Source: Gelria sp. (GTDB lineage Bacteria; Bacillota; Syntrophomonadia; Syntrophomonadales; Syntrophomonadaceae). From it: DNA of 7,346 nt. The stretch covers positions 1 through 7,346 of the forward strand of contig DUMX01000028.1 in the NCBI GenBank assembly GCA_012839665.1, given 5' to 3'. Both the position numbers and the translations under genes were made by a program. The notes beneath the pieces were generated by a model. That model made no database searches and was not told the DNA's origin. It was given only the letters and a program-made list of their open reading frames with translations. Below, piece after piece: positions 1 through 6,506 of this stretch (within the stretch, counting starts at the first letter, position 1; every line of letters starts with the position of its first letter).

Positions 1-217
1 TAAAAGATAACCATATAAAAGCGGTGGGGAGTATAACTCGGGCCGTTTCCGCTGCCCGCAAAAAAGTCCCCCATACCATCAAAATCGAAGTAGACTTCCT
101 GTAGTTGTTCCAGGTTCTCTACTTCTACTTCGATTTTGATGGTATGGGGGACTTTTTTGCGGGCAGCGGAAACGGCCCGAGTTATACTCCCCACCGCTTT
201 TATATGGTTATCTTTTA
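1..217. repeat. Perfect terminal inverted repeat (fold-back), probable chimera
   Basis: Bases 1-94 are an exact reverse complement of 124-217 (paired positions sum to 218), with an unpaired 29-base centre at 95-123. The inner arm is genuine nadC: it reads in frame on the minus strand as the conserved KDNHIKAVGSITRAVSAARK region. The outer arm is the same DNA inverted, so it belongs to no gene in its own right. Read on in the nadC frame, it gives a meaningless open tail without a stop. Perfect identity, position at the very end of the window, and interruption of a housekeeping gene all point to an inverted chimera from amplification or assembly. A hairpin telomere is much less likely. Confidence 0.93.
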
Positions 218-704
218 TCATGACGCCGTCGTATAAACCGAAACGGTGGTTACGGGCACCGCCTACGGCTACTGCGTATTTTTCCAGACTTCGTAGTCCG
301 GGGGTAGTTTTACGGGTGTCCACCAATTCGGCAGGCAGGTATTTTATGAGTTCGACCATCTGCCCGGTTTTGGTGGCAATCCCGGAAAGGCGCTGCAGGA
401 AATTCAAGGCTACTCTTTCTCCGGTTAAGAGGGTGGCAGCTTTGCCTGTTACCCGGGCAATAACATCGCCTGCAGTCAGGGTATTGCCATCAGATTTATA
501 GGTTTCGAAGGTGCTGCCGGGTTCCAGGTAGTGGTATACTGCCCGGGAGACGTTGATACCGGCTAAAACGCCGGCACTTTTAGCCATAAAAATCCCGGAA
601 GCCTGCATTTCTTCGGGGATAAGGCTCAGGGTAGTTAAATCGCCATGGCCTATGTCTTCTTGTAAGGCCCGGGCAATTAATTCGTTTAATCCGATATACT
701 TCAT
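95..704 (-). CDS. nadC: Nicotinate-nucleotide pyrophosphorylase (carboxylating), 3'-truncated
   Basis: Quinolinate phosphoribosyltransferase. It converts quinolinate and PRPP to nicotinate mononucleotide, CO2 and pyrophosphate, the third step of de novo NAD synthesis in the cytosol. Translating from ATG at 704 gives MKYIGLNELIARALQEDIGH. The N-terminal QEDIGHGDLTT motif (residues 15-25) follows, then GERVALNFLQRLSGIAT (95-111), the substrate-binding DTRKTTPGLR (129-138), GGARNHRFGLYDG (148-160) and MIKDNHI (162-168), and the KIEVEVENLEQLQE strand at 190-203. The start is fixed by GGAGG six bases upstream (711-715). About 203 genuine residues remain of the usual 275-290, so the later MLDN-type metal site and phosphate-binding GGI region are missing. 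Loss begins exactly where the fold-back starts, so this is truncation by an artefact and not a real pseudogene; the frame stays open to base 1 through the inverted copy. It is the last gene of the nadA-nadB-nadC series. Confidence 0.95.
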
Positions 705-723
705 AAAAAACCTCCGGTTCTTA

Positions 724-804
724 CATGTCAAGGGGACCATGTCAAGGGGACGGTCCTTTTGACACGTACGACAAGCGTGTCAAAAGGACCGTCCCCTTGA
801 CATG
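724..804. repeat. REP-like palindromic repeat with a duplicated edge
   Basis: Two perfect 29-base inverted arms, 738-766 and 776-804, flank a 9-base loop. The right arm reads CGTGTCAAAAGGACCGTCCC followed by CTTGACATG. In addition the 14-base outer edge CATGTCAAGGGGAC is duplicated in tandem at 724-737 and 738-751. The element fills most of the 114-base gap between the nadB stop and the nadC ribosome binding site. It has no downstream T-run on the transcribed strand, so it is not a standard intrinsic terminator, but the RNA would form a very stable hairpin that may affect mRNA decay or nadC expression. From memory, similar repeats are scattered through clostridial genomes and may be mobilised by REP-associated (Y1/RAYT) transposases. 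No transposase is present here. Confidence 0.85.
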
Positions 805-818
805 CCCCTCACTCTATA

Positions 819-2420
819 TCAGCAATTTACGAAGGTGGTGTGTTTTAGCCATTTGACGTTATCGCGCTCGGGGTAGTCGGAGCGGAAATGGCCGCCACGG
901 CTTTCCTGACGCCAGCGGGCTGCCTGGATGATTATTCTGGCTACGGTTAGCATGTTTACAGCTTCATAATAGGTTAAGGGGTCATCGCCCCGGGCCAGGT
1001 TATTATACAGGTATTCTACCTGCTGGTTGGCTTTCTTCAAACCATCGTCATTTCTTATTATACCCACATAATCCCACATTGTTTCCTGCAGAAGGGCTTT
1101 AGTTTCTTGAGGATGTATTTTTTCCTGGGCAGGTGTATGGACCCAGCTATGGTCAAAATCGCAGAATATTTCATCCACTTTCACGGTCCGGCGGTATAAT
1201 ATTTCTTCTACTTTATCCACTATGCGCTGTCCGAAAACAATGCCTTCCAGCAAGGAGTTGCTGGCCAGGCGATTGGCCCCGTGTACACCGGTACAGGCAG
1301 CTTCTCCGCAGCTGTACAAGCCATAAATATCGGTTTCGCCATGGGTGTTGGTCCTGATTCCCCCCATGGTATAGTGGGCAGCAGGGGAAACTGGTACATA
1401 GTCTTGTTTTATATCTATGCCCCGCTGCAGGCAGGTACGGTATATATTCGGAAAGCGGGTAGCAGCATTTGGTATAACAGTCATATCCAGATGGACGTAT
1501 TCAGTATCGGAAATGCTAGTTTCATTAAGTATGGCTCGTGATACCACATCGCGGGGAGCCAGTTCCTCCAGGGGGTGGTATTTGTGCATAAACCTTTCCC
1601 CCTGTAGAGTGTAGAGCAGTCCGCCTTCTCCCCGGACTGCCTCGGAAATAAGAAAACGTTGGGTATCATGGCTAAAAAGTACGGTGGGATGAAATTGGAT
1701 GAACTCCATATCACTGAGGCGGCAACCGGCCCGAAAACAGGCTGCCATGCCATCAGCAGTAGCCACATCCGGATTGGTAGTATTTTTATATAACTGCCCG
1801 GCTCCCCCGGTAGCAATTATGGTAGCCCGGGCGGCATAGAGCAGCTGCGAACGGTTCTTGCTATCATAGACCAGGGCTCCATAGCATTCTTGTCCCTTAT
1901 TATCGGTGAGCACATCTATTAAGAACTGGTCTTCAATAATATTTATGTCCGGGTTTTCCTCGCAGCGATGGACCAGGGCCTTGCGAATGGCTTCACCGGT
2001 AGCATCAGCTGCATGCAATATGCGCGGTCTGCTGTGGGCGCCTTCCCGGGTTAATGAGATGCTGCCGTTTTTCATGTCAAACCGGGCTCCGGCTTCAATA
2101 AGTTCTCTTACCCGGTCGGGCCCTTCTCTGACCAGTACATCTACTGCTTCTATATCACATAGCCCGGCTCCGGCTTCCAGGGTATCTTCTAAATGCAAAA
2201 AAGGGGAATCCTCCTCATGAACAGCAGCAGCAATTCCCCCCTGAGCCAGACCGGTAGTGGAGTCTTTTATGGTTTTTTTAGTTAAAACTATGACTGTTCC
2301 ATAGGCAACCGCTTTTAAGGCGGTAAAAAGACCAGCTATACCTCCGCCAATAATTAAGAAATCGGTATTGACTACCGGGGTACCCCGGTCAAGAACCCCT
2401 ATATACCTGGTAACAATCAT
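819..2420 (-). CDS. nadB: L-aspartate oxidase
   Basis: Flavoenzyme that oxidises L-aspartate to iminoaspartate, the first step of de novo NAD synthesis; in an anaerobe fumarate is the likely electron acceptor. The 533 residues match the full family length. The FAD-binding GGGIAGL is at 25-31, STTGLAQGGIAA at 54-65, REGAHSRPRILHA at 125-137, ATGGAGQLYKNTTNPDVATADG region at 203-224, and FIQFHPT at 240-246. R290 in APRDVVSRA, H244, H349 in AAHYTMGG and R384 in HGANRLASNSLLEG fit the substrate-binding and catalytic residues of the family, which is related to the succinate dehydrogenase flavoprotein. The C-terminal helical domain ends with ESRGGHFRSDYP (506-516). ATG at 2420 is the only start before the dinucleotide-binding motif, although its ribosome binding site is weak (GAG about ten bases upstream). 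It follows nadA after 67 bases, and its product is channelled to NadA. Confidence 0.97.
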   Translation of the reverse strand: MIVTRYIGVLDRGTPVVNTDFLIIGGGIAGLFTALKAVAYGTVIVLTKKTIKDSTTGLAQGGIAAAVHEEDSPFLHLEDTLEAGAGLCDIEAVDVLVREGPDRVRELIEAGARFDMKNGSISLTREGAHSRPRILHAADATGEAIRKALVHRCEENPDINIIEDQFLIDVLTDNKGQECYGALVYDSKNRSQLLYAARATIIATGGAGQLYKNTTNPDVATADGMAACFRAGCRLSDMEFIQFHPTVLFSHDTQRFLISEAVRGEGGLLYTLQGERFMHKYHPLEELAPRDVVSRAILNETSISDTEYVHLDMTVIPNAATRFPNIYRTCLQRGIDIKQDYVPVSPAAHYTMGGIRTNTHGETDIYGLYSCGEAACTGVHGANRLASNSLLEGIVFGQRIVDKVEEILYRRTVKVDEIFCDFDHSWVHTPAQEKIHPQETKALLQETMWDYVGIIRNDDGLKKANQQVEYLYNNLARGDDPLTYYEAVNMLTVARIIIQAARWRQESRGGHFRSDYPERDNVKWLKHTTFVNC

Positions 2421-2456
2421 ATTTAATATTCTCGTTCCCTTAAATATTACCGATAG

Positions 2457-2493
2457 AATTAAGAATTGATTGCAGTGGAACCAATTCTTAATT
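2457..2493. repeat. AT-rich inverted repeat at the nadA-nadB junction
   Basis: Twelve-base perfect arms, AATTAAGAATTG at 2457-2468 and CAATTCTTAATT at 2482-2493, flank a 13-base loop. The nadA stop codon (2488-2490) lies inside one arm. The stem is nearly all A/T and lacks a GC core and a T-tract, so it is a poor terminator. It could be a weak RNA hairpin affecting message stability between nadA and nadB, or an operator-like dyad. I recognise no known NAD-regulator site (such as a NiaR box) in it. Confidence 0.5.
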
Positions 2494-3396
2494 AATCTTC
2501 AACATTCTCTCCAAGGTTAGATAGGCTTTCTGGCGGATGTCTTCCGGAACTTCGATTTGGTATTGCATCTGTTCCAGAGAAGCCGCCAGTTTTTCCAATG
2601 TGGTTAGTTTCATATCTTCACAGCGAAAATCCTGCCGGGCCAGGTGCAAAACCTTATCCGGGCAGTTTTTCTGCACCGTATAAATAAAGCCTTTTTCAGT
2701 ACCGATAATAAACTCTTTTTCCGGACTAGTTTTAACATAGTCCAAGATGCCAGCAGTGGAACGAACGGCATCTGCCATCTCGGTTACATCCGGAACGCAT
2801 TCCGGATGTACTACTATTTTAGCGTCGGGATGAAGCCGCATTTGTTCTCTGACTTCTTCCCTGCTTAATTCATCATGTACCGGACAGTACCCATCCCATA
2901 GTATCATCTTACGCCCGGTCTGCCTCTCAATATATGCTCCCAGATTGCGATCAGGCACGAAAATGATAGTCTTATCCTCCGGTATGGATTTGACCACGTT
3001 GACGGCATTGGCTGATGTACAACATATGTCGCTTTCAGCCTTAACTGCAGCAGTGGAATTAACATAACAAACTACTACCGCCCCGGGATGTTTTTCCTTT
3101 AAATTTCTCAAAGCCTCAGCCGAAACCATGTCAGCCATAGGACAACCGGCTTTGATTTCAGGCAGTAGAACCGTCTTGTCTGGGCTTAATATCTTGGCGC
3201 TTTCCGCCATAAAACTTACTCCGCAGAATACTATAACATCAGCCTCGGTTTCTGCCGCCTGCCGGGCTAGTTGCAGGGAATCGCCTACAAAATCTGCAAT
3301 ATCCTGAATCTCCGGCAACTGGTAAAAATGAGCCAATATCAAAGCATTAAGCTCTTTTTTCCTGCGGGCTATGAAATCCCTTAATTCTACTGTCAT
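2488..3396 (-). CDS. nadA: Quinolinate synthase
   Basis: Iron-sulfur enzyme that condenses iminoaspartate with dihydroxyacetone phosphate to quinolinate, the second step of de novo NAD synthesis. It has 302 residues, the usual length for the compact clostridial form. The three cysteines expected to bind the [4Fe-4S] cluster are visible as C85 (AGCPMADM), C171 (DGYCPVHD) and C259 (RCEDMKLTTL), spaced as in characterised NadA. Other family motifs are AHFYQ (22-26), DFVGDSLQLAR (35-45), CYVNSTAAVKAESD (110-123), FVPDRNLGAYI (146-156), HPECVPDV (197-204) and GTEKGFIY (232-239). AAGGAAG nine bases before ATG at 3396 supports the start. The oxygen-sensitive cluster suits an anaerobe. The gene lies 66 bases after panD, and that gap contains a degenerate repeat. 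Confidence 0.97.
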   Translation of the reverse strand: MTVELRDFIARRKKELNALILAHFYQLPEIQDIADFVGDSLQLARQAAETEADVIVFCGVSFMAESAKILSPDKTVLLPEIKAGCPMADMVSAEALRNLKEKHPGAVVVCYVNSTAAVKAESDICCTSANAVNVVKSIPEDKTIIFVPDRNLGAYIERQTGRKMILWDGYCPVHDELSREEVREQMRLHPDAKIVVHPECVPDVTEMADAVRSTAGILDYVKTSPEKEFIIGTEKGFIYTVQKNCPDKVLHLARQDFRCEDMKLTTLEKLAASLEQMQYQIEVPEDIRQKAYLTLERMLKIN

Positions 3397-3438
3397 TTAA
3401 TCTAACTTCCTTTGCCAAAATAATTAAAATGTGACTAG

Positions 3439-3462
3439 GTCAAACGGAACCGTCCCCCGGAC
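3439..3462. repeat. Degenerate half copy of the REP-like repeat
   Basis: The segment begins GTCAAACGGAACCGTCCCC and ends with GGAC directly against the panD stop codon. It aligns with the arm at 779-801 (GTCAAAAGGACCGTCCCC then TTGAC), with one inserted A and a few changes, mostly at the far end. Unlike the copy before nadC it has no inverted partner, so it looks like a lone or decayed half. On the transcribed strand its edge supplies TTGACC (3443-3438), which resembles a -35 box. Confidence 0.6.
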
Positions 3463-3834
3463 TTACTCGTAGCGACCCTGGCAAACTTTTTTGATGCTGT
3501 TATTTTCCCCAATGAACACCAGCCTGGGCTTGTGGTCAGCACACTCTTCATCCTCCAGAATGGTATAAGTAAGTATAATAACCACATCACCCTTTTGCAC
3601 CAGGCGAGCTGCTGCTCCGTTTAAACAAATCACTCCGGAACCGCGTTCCCCCTCTATAACATAGGTTTCGAAGCGTTCACCATTATTGTTATTCACGATG
3701 GTTACTTTCTCATTCTCTACTATATCTGCAGCATCCATTAAATCCCGATCAATAGTAATGCTGCCTATATAGTTTAAGGACGCATCGGTAACCACTGCGC
3801 GGTGAATCTTGGATTTTAGCATATAACGAAGCAT
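3463..3834 (-). CDS. panD: Aspartate 1-decarboxylase, pyruvoyl-dependent
   Basis: Decarboxylates L-aspartate to beta-alanine, which PanC uses to make pantothenate. The 123-residue proenzyme is expected to cleave itself between G24 and S25 (NYIGSITID), with S25 becoming the pyruvoyl cofactor of the alpha chain. Family landmarks are the N-terminal LKSKIHRAVVTDA (6-18) with K9 and H11, T57-Y58 in the FETYVIEG segment, and LNGAAARLVQKGD (71-83), which forms part of the active site of the tetramer. ATG at 3834 is supported by GGAGGTG nine bases upstream; that site overlaps the end of panC, whose stop lies between it and the ATG, with only six bases between the genes. Translational coupling to panC is therefore likely. 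The protein is full length with no missing key residue. Confidence 0.97.
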   Translation of the reverse strand: MLRYMLKSKIHRAVVTDASLNYIGSITIDRDLMDAADIVENEKVTIVNNNNGERFETYVIEGERGSGVICLNGAAARLVQKGDVVIILTYTILEDEECADHKPRLVFIGENNSIKKVCQGRYE

Positions 3835-3840
3835 CTGATT

Positions 3841-4689
3841 TTACACCTCCACCAACAGGTTGTCAATTAATCTAGTGTTACCAAACTTAACTGCTAGCGC
3901 GATCAATACCCGTCCCTCAATTCTTTCCAGTTCAGAAAGGTCGTCACCATTTAAGATTTCTACGTAATCTATCTCGGCCTGGGGACTGGTTGCAATTATT
4001 TCTTTGATCGAAGCTGTGAGCCTGGTTATATCCCTCTCTCCCCCTCTAATTTGTTTCTGAGCCTGTTTCAGGGCTTTAATCAGAACCAGGGCTTCCTGTC
4101 GCTGTGCACCCTCCAGGTAAACGTTGCGCGAACTCAGAGCCAGCCCATCCTCTTCCCGGACCGTAGGCACTCGAATAATTTTTAGAGGAAAATTAAGTTC
4201 TCTTACCATTTTTTCAATAATCAAGAGTTGTTGGGCATCTTTTTGCCCGTAAAATGCCAGATCAGGCAGACAGGCGTGAAAAAGTTTGGTACAGACGGTA
4301 GTAACCCCTTTAAAGTGCCCCGGCCGCGATGCACCGCACATTTTTTCCGCAATTTCACCACTCACTTCAACACTACTGCTAAACCCTGACGGATACATTT
4401 CCCGAGCCGTTGGGGCAAATACAGCATCTACCCCCATTTTTTCCAATATAGAGGTATCCCGACTCAGGTCCCGAGGATATTCTTCAAAGTCTTCACCCTG
4501 CCCGAATTGCATAGGATTAACAAATATGCTTACCACTACTTTATCACAATTTTTTATTGCTTCCTTTACCAATGACAGGTGACCTTCGTGAAGATAGCCC
4601 ATGGTAGGTACCAGTCCTATACTATTACCTTGTTTACGCATTTGTAGTGACCATTCCTGCATACTGCTAATGTTATCAAATATTTGCAT
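3841..4689 (-). CDS. panC: Pantothenate synthetase (pantoate--beta-alanine ligase)
   Basis: ATP-dependent ligase that activates pantoate as pantoyl-adenylate and joins it to beta-alanine, giving pantothenate. The 282 residues are the family length. The Rossmann-type nucleotidyltransferase core is clear: VPTMGYLHEGHLSLV (27-41) holds the HIGH-like HEGH, SIFVNPMQFGQGEDFEEYPR (54-73) binds pantoate, YGQKDAQQ (147-154) is the pantoate/ATP loop, and LALSSRN (183-189) is the KMSKS-like loop. The C-terminal lid domain follows. ATG at 4689 has a modest site (GAGGG about five bases upstream). It lies 61 bases after panB, with a hairpin in the gap, and is tightly coupled to panD downstream. Confidence 0.97.
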   Translation of the reverse strand: MQIFDNISSMQEWSLQMRKQGNSIGLVPTMGYLHEGHLSLVKEAIKNCDKVVVSIFVNPMQFGQGEDFEEYPRDLSRDTSILEKMGVDAVFAPTAREMYPSGFSSSVEVSGEIAEKMCGASRPGHFKGVTTVCTKLFHACLPDLAFYGQKDAQQLLIIEKMVRELNFPLKIIRVPTVREEDGLALSSRNVYLEGAQRQEALVLIKALKQAQKQIRGGERDITRLTASIKEIIATSPQAEIDYVEILNGDDLSELERIEGRVLIALAVKFGNTRLIDNLLVEV

Positions 4690-4715
4690 AATATCCCTCG
4701 TAATATTTAGTAAAA

Positions 4716-4740
4716 TCGGGCAGGCCAGGAACCTGCCCGA
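4716..4740 (-). terminator. GC-rich hairpin between panB and panC (weak attenuator or mRNA-stability element)
   Basis: Nine-base perfect stem, TCGGGCAGG at 4716-4724 and CCTGCCCGA at 4732-4740, with a 7-base loop. On the transcribed minus strand it lies ten bases after the panB stop and is followed by ATTTTACTAAATA, a T-run of only four. That is short for an efficient intrinsic terminator, and panC and panD lie immediately downstream. Partial termination or a 3'-end stabiliser that raises panB over panCD is the more likely role. The structure is plain; the function is inferred. Confidence 0.45.
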
Positions 4741-4750
4741 CTATTAAAGG

Positions 4751-5581
4751 TTAGTACAGTTTATCTAACACCTCATCTGATATAGCGAAACCATGTTCAG
4801 GTCCGGGGAAGCTGCCATCCTCAACTTCTTTTTTATAGGACTTTAAGGCCTCCATAATCAGTGGTTGCAGGTTGACATACTTCTTCACAAATTTAGGAAT
4901 ATGCCCGGAGAACATACCTAGCATATCATTAACGACCAATACTTGACCATCGCAATCTGGTCCTGCTCCTATGCCTATTGTAGGTACTAATGTCTCTTCT
5001 GTAACTTTTTTAGCCAAGGCGGAGGGAACACATTCTAATACTATCGAAAATACACCCGCTTTTTCCAGGGCCTGAGCATCCCGTATAAGCTTACGGGCTG
5101 TTTCCAGGTCTTTTCCCTGTACTTTAAAACCGCCAAACTGGTTAACTGATTGGGGTGTTAATCCTATGTGTCCCATCACTGGAATCTGGGCATCGATAAT
5201 AGCTTTTACTGCGTCTATCCTTTCTACTCCGCCTTCCAGTTTTACGGCCTGGGCGCCACCTTCCTGAATTAAACGGCCGGCATTGCGGACTGCTTCTTCA
5301 ACGGAAACATGATAAGACAGAAAGGGCATGTCTGCTACTACCATCGCATTTTGGGTGCCCCGCACTACTGCCCGGGTATGGTGGACCATGTCATCCATGG
5401 TAACCGGTAAAGTGTCCTCATATCCTAAAACCACCATTCCCAATGAATCGCCTACCAGTATCATATCCAAACCCGCCTGGTCAACCAGACCAGCCATGGA
5501 ATAATCGTATGAGGTAAGCATGCTGATTTTTTCCTGTTTAGCCTTTTTGTCTCTTAAGGTTGCTGTTGTAACTCTAGCCAT
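4751..5581 (-). CDS. panB: 3-methyl-2-oxobutanoate hydroxymethyltransferase (ketopantoate hydroxymethyltransferase)
   Basis: Transfers a hydroxymethyl group from 5,10-methylenetetrahydrofolate to alpha-ketoisovalerate, giving ketopantoate, the first committed step to pantothenate and CoA. The 276-residue TIM-barrel enzyme is full length. Motifs in order are LTSYDYSMA (22-30), VGDSLGMVVLGYEDTLPVTM (43-62), ADMPFLSYHVS (83-93), GGAQAVKLEGG (108-118), MGHIGLTPQS (136-145), LECVP (182-186) and GIGAGPDCDGQVLV (203-216). D45, D84 and E116 match the metal-binding positions and E183 the catalytic acid of the family. AAGGAGG nine bases before ATG at 5581 is a strong ribosome binding site. The gene starts 28 bases after the DUF2520 reading frame, in the same transcript. 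Confidence 0.98.
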   Translation of the reverse strand: MARVTTATLRDKKAKQEKISMLTSYDYSMAGLVDQAGLDMILVGDSLGMVVLGYEDTLPVTMDDMVHHTRAVVRGTQNAMVVADMPFLSYHVSVEEAVRNAGRLIQEGGAQAVKLEGGVERIDAVKAIIDAQIPVMGHIGLTPQSVNQFGGFKVQGKDLETARKLIRDAQALEKAGVFSIVLECVPSALAKKVTEETLVPTIGIGAGPDCDGQVLVVNDMLGMFSGHIPKFVKKYVNLQPLIMEALKSYKKEVEDGSFPGPEHGFAISDEVLDKLY

Positions 5582-5602
5582 GGTTTATAACCTCCTTCAG
5601 AA

Positions 5603-5619
5603 CGCCAGCTTAACTGGCG
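5603..5619 (-). promoter_or_regulatory. Small hairpin with the DUF2520 stop codon in its loop, upstream of the panB ribosome binding site
   Basis: CGCCAG (5603-5608) and CTGGCG (5614-5619) form a six-base GC-rich stem with a five-base loop. The stop codon of the upstream gene (5610-5612) sits in that loop, and the panB AAGGAGG (5597-5591) starts five bases later in the message. Ribosomes finishing the upstream gene would open the hairpin, so it may help couple panB translation to its neighbour. The stem is short and could be chance. Confidence 0.25.
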
Positions 5620-6506
5620 CTGGCAATCTGCGAGAGTTGTTTCATAAATAACTGCTGAAACTCTTCCATGCTTTGCTGGTTTATAGTACCTTTCTCAACT
5701 GCAATTTGGGCAGTATAAAATCCCAGCCAGCTATACAGCTTCAAAAGCTCTGGAGCCATCTCTCGCAAACAATCAAGATGCTTCAATATAGTACTTAAAT
5801 CGCCCCGGGAAATAGGTCCGGTTAACGCTTTGGGAATGCCTATATTTTCAATGTTATTGATTGTTCCGTTAATGAGCGGCAACAAAGCCTTACTAGCAGC
5901 CTGTCTGGGAATTCCGGTAGACTCTAGTAATTTAATACCAAAATCAATAATAGTAACCAAATAGTTAGAAACCACACAGGCCCCGGCATGATACAATGGC
6001 TTGGCCTCGCGGTCAATAATAAAGTATTCTCCCTCCAGGGATTCTACAATAGAAACAGCGGTATCATAAGCTTCCTGGTCTCCTTCAATACTGAAAATAG
6101 AGCCTGGAAGGTTTTCTATAGCCCGTTCAACGTTAGCAAACGATTGCAAGGGATGAACGGATAATACTTGGGCGCCAAAATTCTTGGCCCGGTCTAAAAC
6201 CTCCGAGGACTGGGCCCCACTCATGTGAATTACTGTTTGTCCAGTGTTAATAGCACTTATATCAGCCAGGCTATTGATAACGCTCTCAATAGCCGTATCA
6301 GTAGTAGTTATAAATAAGATATCAGCCGAGCGAGAAACTTCTTGAGGTGATGTAAAAGCGGTACATCCAATCCGTTCCACAAGCTCTTTTGTAGATTCGA
6401 ATTTTATATCATACACACTCGTAATCTCATAGCCCTTGTTTTTGAGTACCACCCCAACAGCCGTTCCTACAACTCCCGCCCCGATGATGCCTATCCTTTT
6501 ATCCAT
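5610..6506 (-). CDS. Rossmann-like and DUF2520 domain protein, candidate ketopantoate reductase (PanG-like)
   Basis: A 298-residue NAD(P)-dependent reductase-like protein. The N-terminal Rossmann fold has GIIGAGVVGTAVG with the GAGVVG turn at 9-14 and an acidic YD ending the second strand. A middle motif SVHPLQSF lies around 116-123, and a helical DUF2520 domain contains KPLYHAGACVVSNYLV (K169, H173, N181) and ALTGPISRGD (227-236), all typical of this family. The K and N spaced along a helix recall ketopantoate reductases, but I cannot align them here. Next to panB, panC and panD, with no panE or ilvC in view, the best inference is reduction of ketopantoate to pantoate. PanG, described in Francisella with homologues in Enterococcus and Clostridioides, is the precedent, and I believe it is of this family. 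I chose ATG at 6506 because AGAGGGGG lies about eight bases upstream; an in-frame ATG at 6545 has no such site. Confidence 0.88.
   Translation of the reverse strand: MDKRIGIIGAGVVGTAVGVVLKNKGYEITSVYDIKFESTKELVERIGCTAFTSPQEVSRSADILFITTTDTAIESVINSLADISAINTGQTVIHMSGAQSSEVLDRAKNFGAQVLSVHPLQSFANVERAIENLPGSIFSIEGDQEAYDTAVSIVESLEGEYFIIDREAKPLYHAGACVVSNYLVTIIDFGIKLLESTGIPRQAASKALLPLINGTINNIENIGIPKALTGPISRGDLSTILKHLDCLREMAPELLKLYSWLGFYTAQIAVEKGTINQQSMEEFQQLFMKQLSQIASAS

Noticed and set aside
136..501. Open frame of 121 codons on the plus strand
   Set aside because: It is antisense to nadC, whose conserved motifs read cleanly on the minus strand, and it starts inside the fold-back. It has no ribosome binding site or recognisable motif.
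553..762. Open frame of 69 codons on the plus strand
   Set aside because: It is antisense to the nadC start and ends in the palindromic repeat, a common source of spurious frames.
738..804. Intrinsic terminator after nadB
   Set aside because: The stem is very strong, but no T-tract follows on the transcribed strand and nadC, with a good ribosome binding site, follows at once. The repeat-family interpretation fits better.
1481..1816. Open frame of 111 codons on the minus strand in another frame
   Set aside because: It lies wholly within nadB, in the wrong frame. The nadB reading has all family motifs across this region, so there is no frameshift to explain.
2385..2396. Perfect short palindrome around GGGGTACCCC near the nadB start
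   Set aside because: It is inside the nadB coding sequence (codons for residues near 11-16) and short enough to be chance.
4286..4582. Open frame of 98 codons on the plus strand
   Set aside because: It is antisense to the conserved core of panC, with no independent coding evidence.
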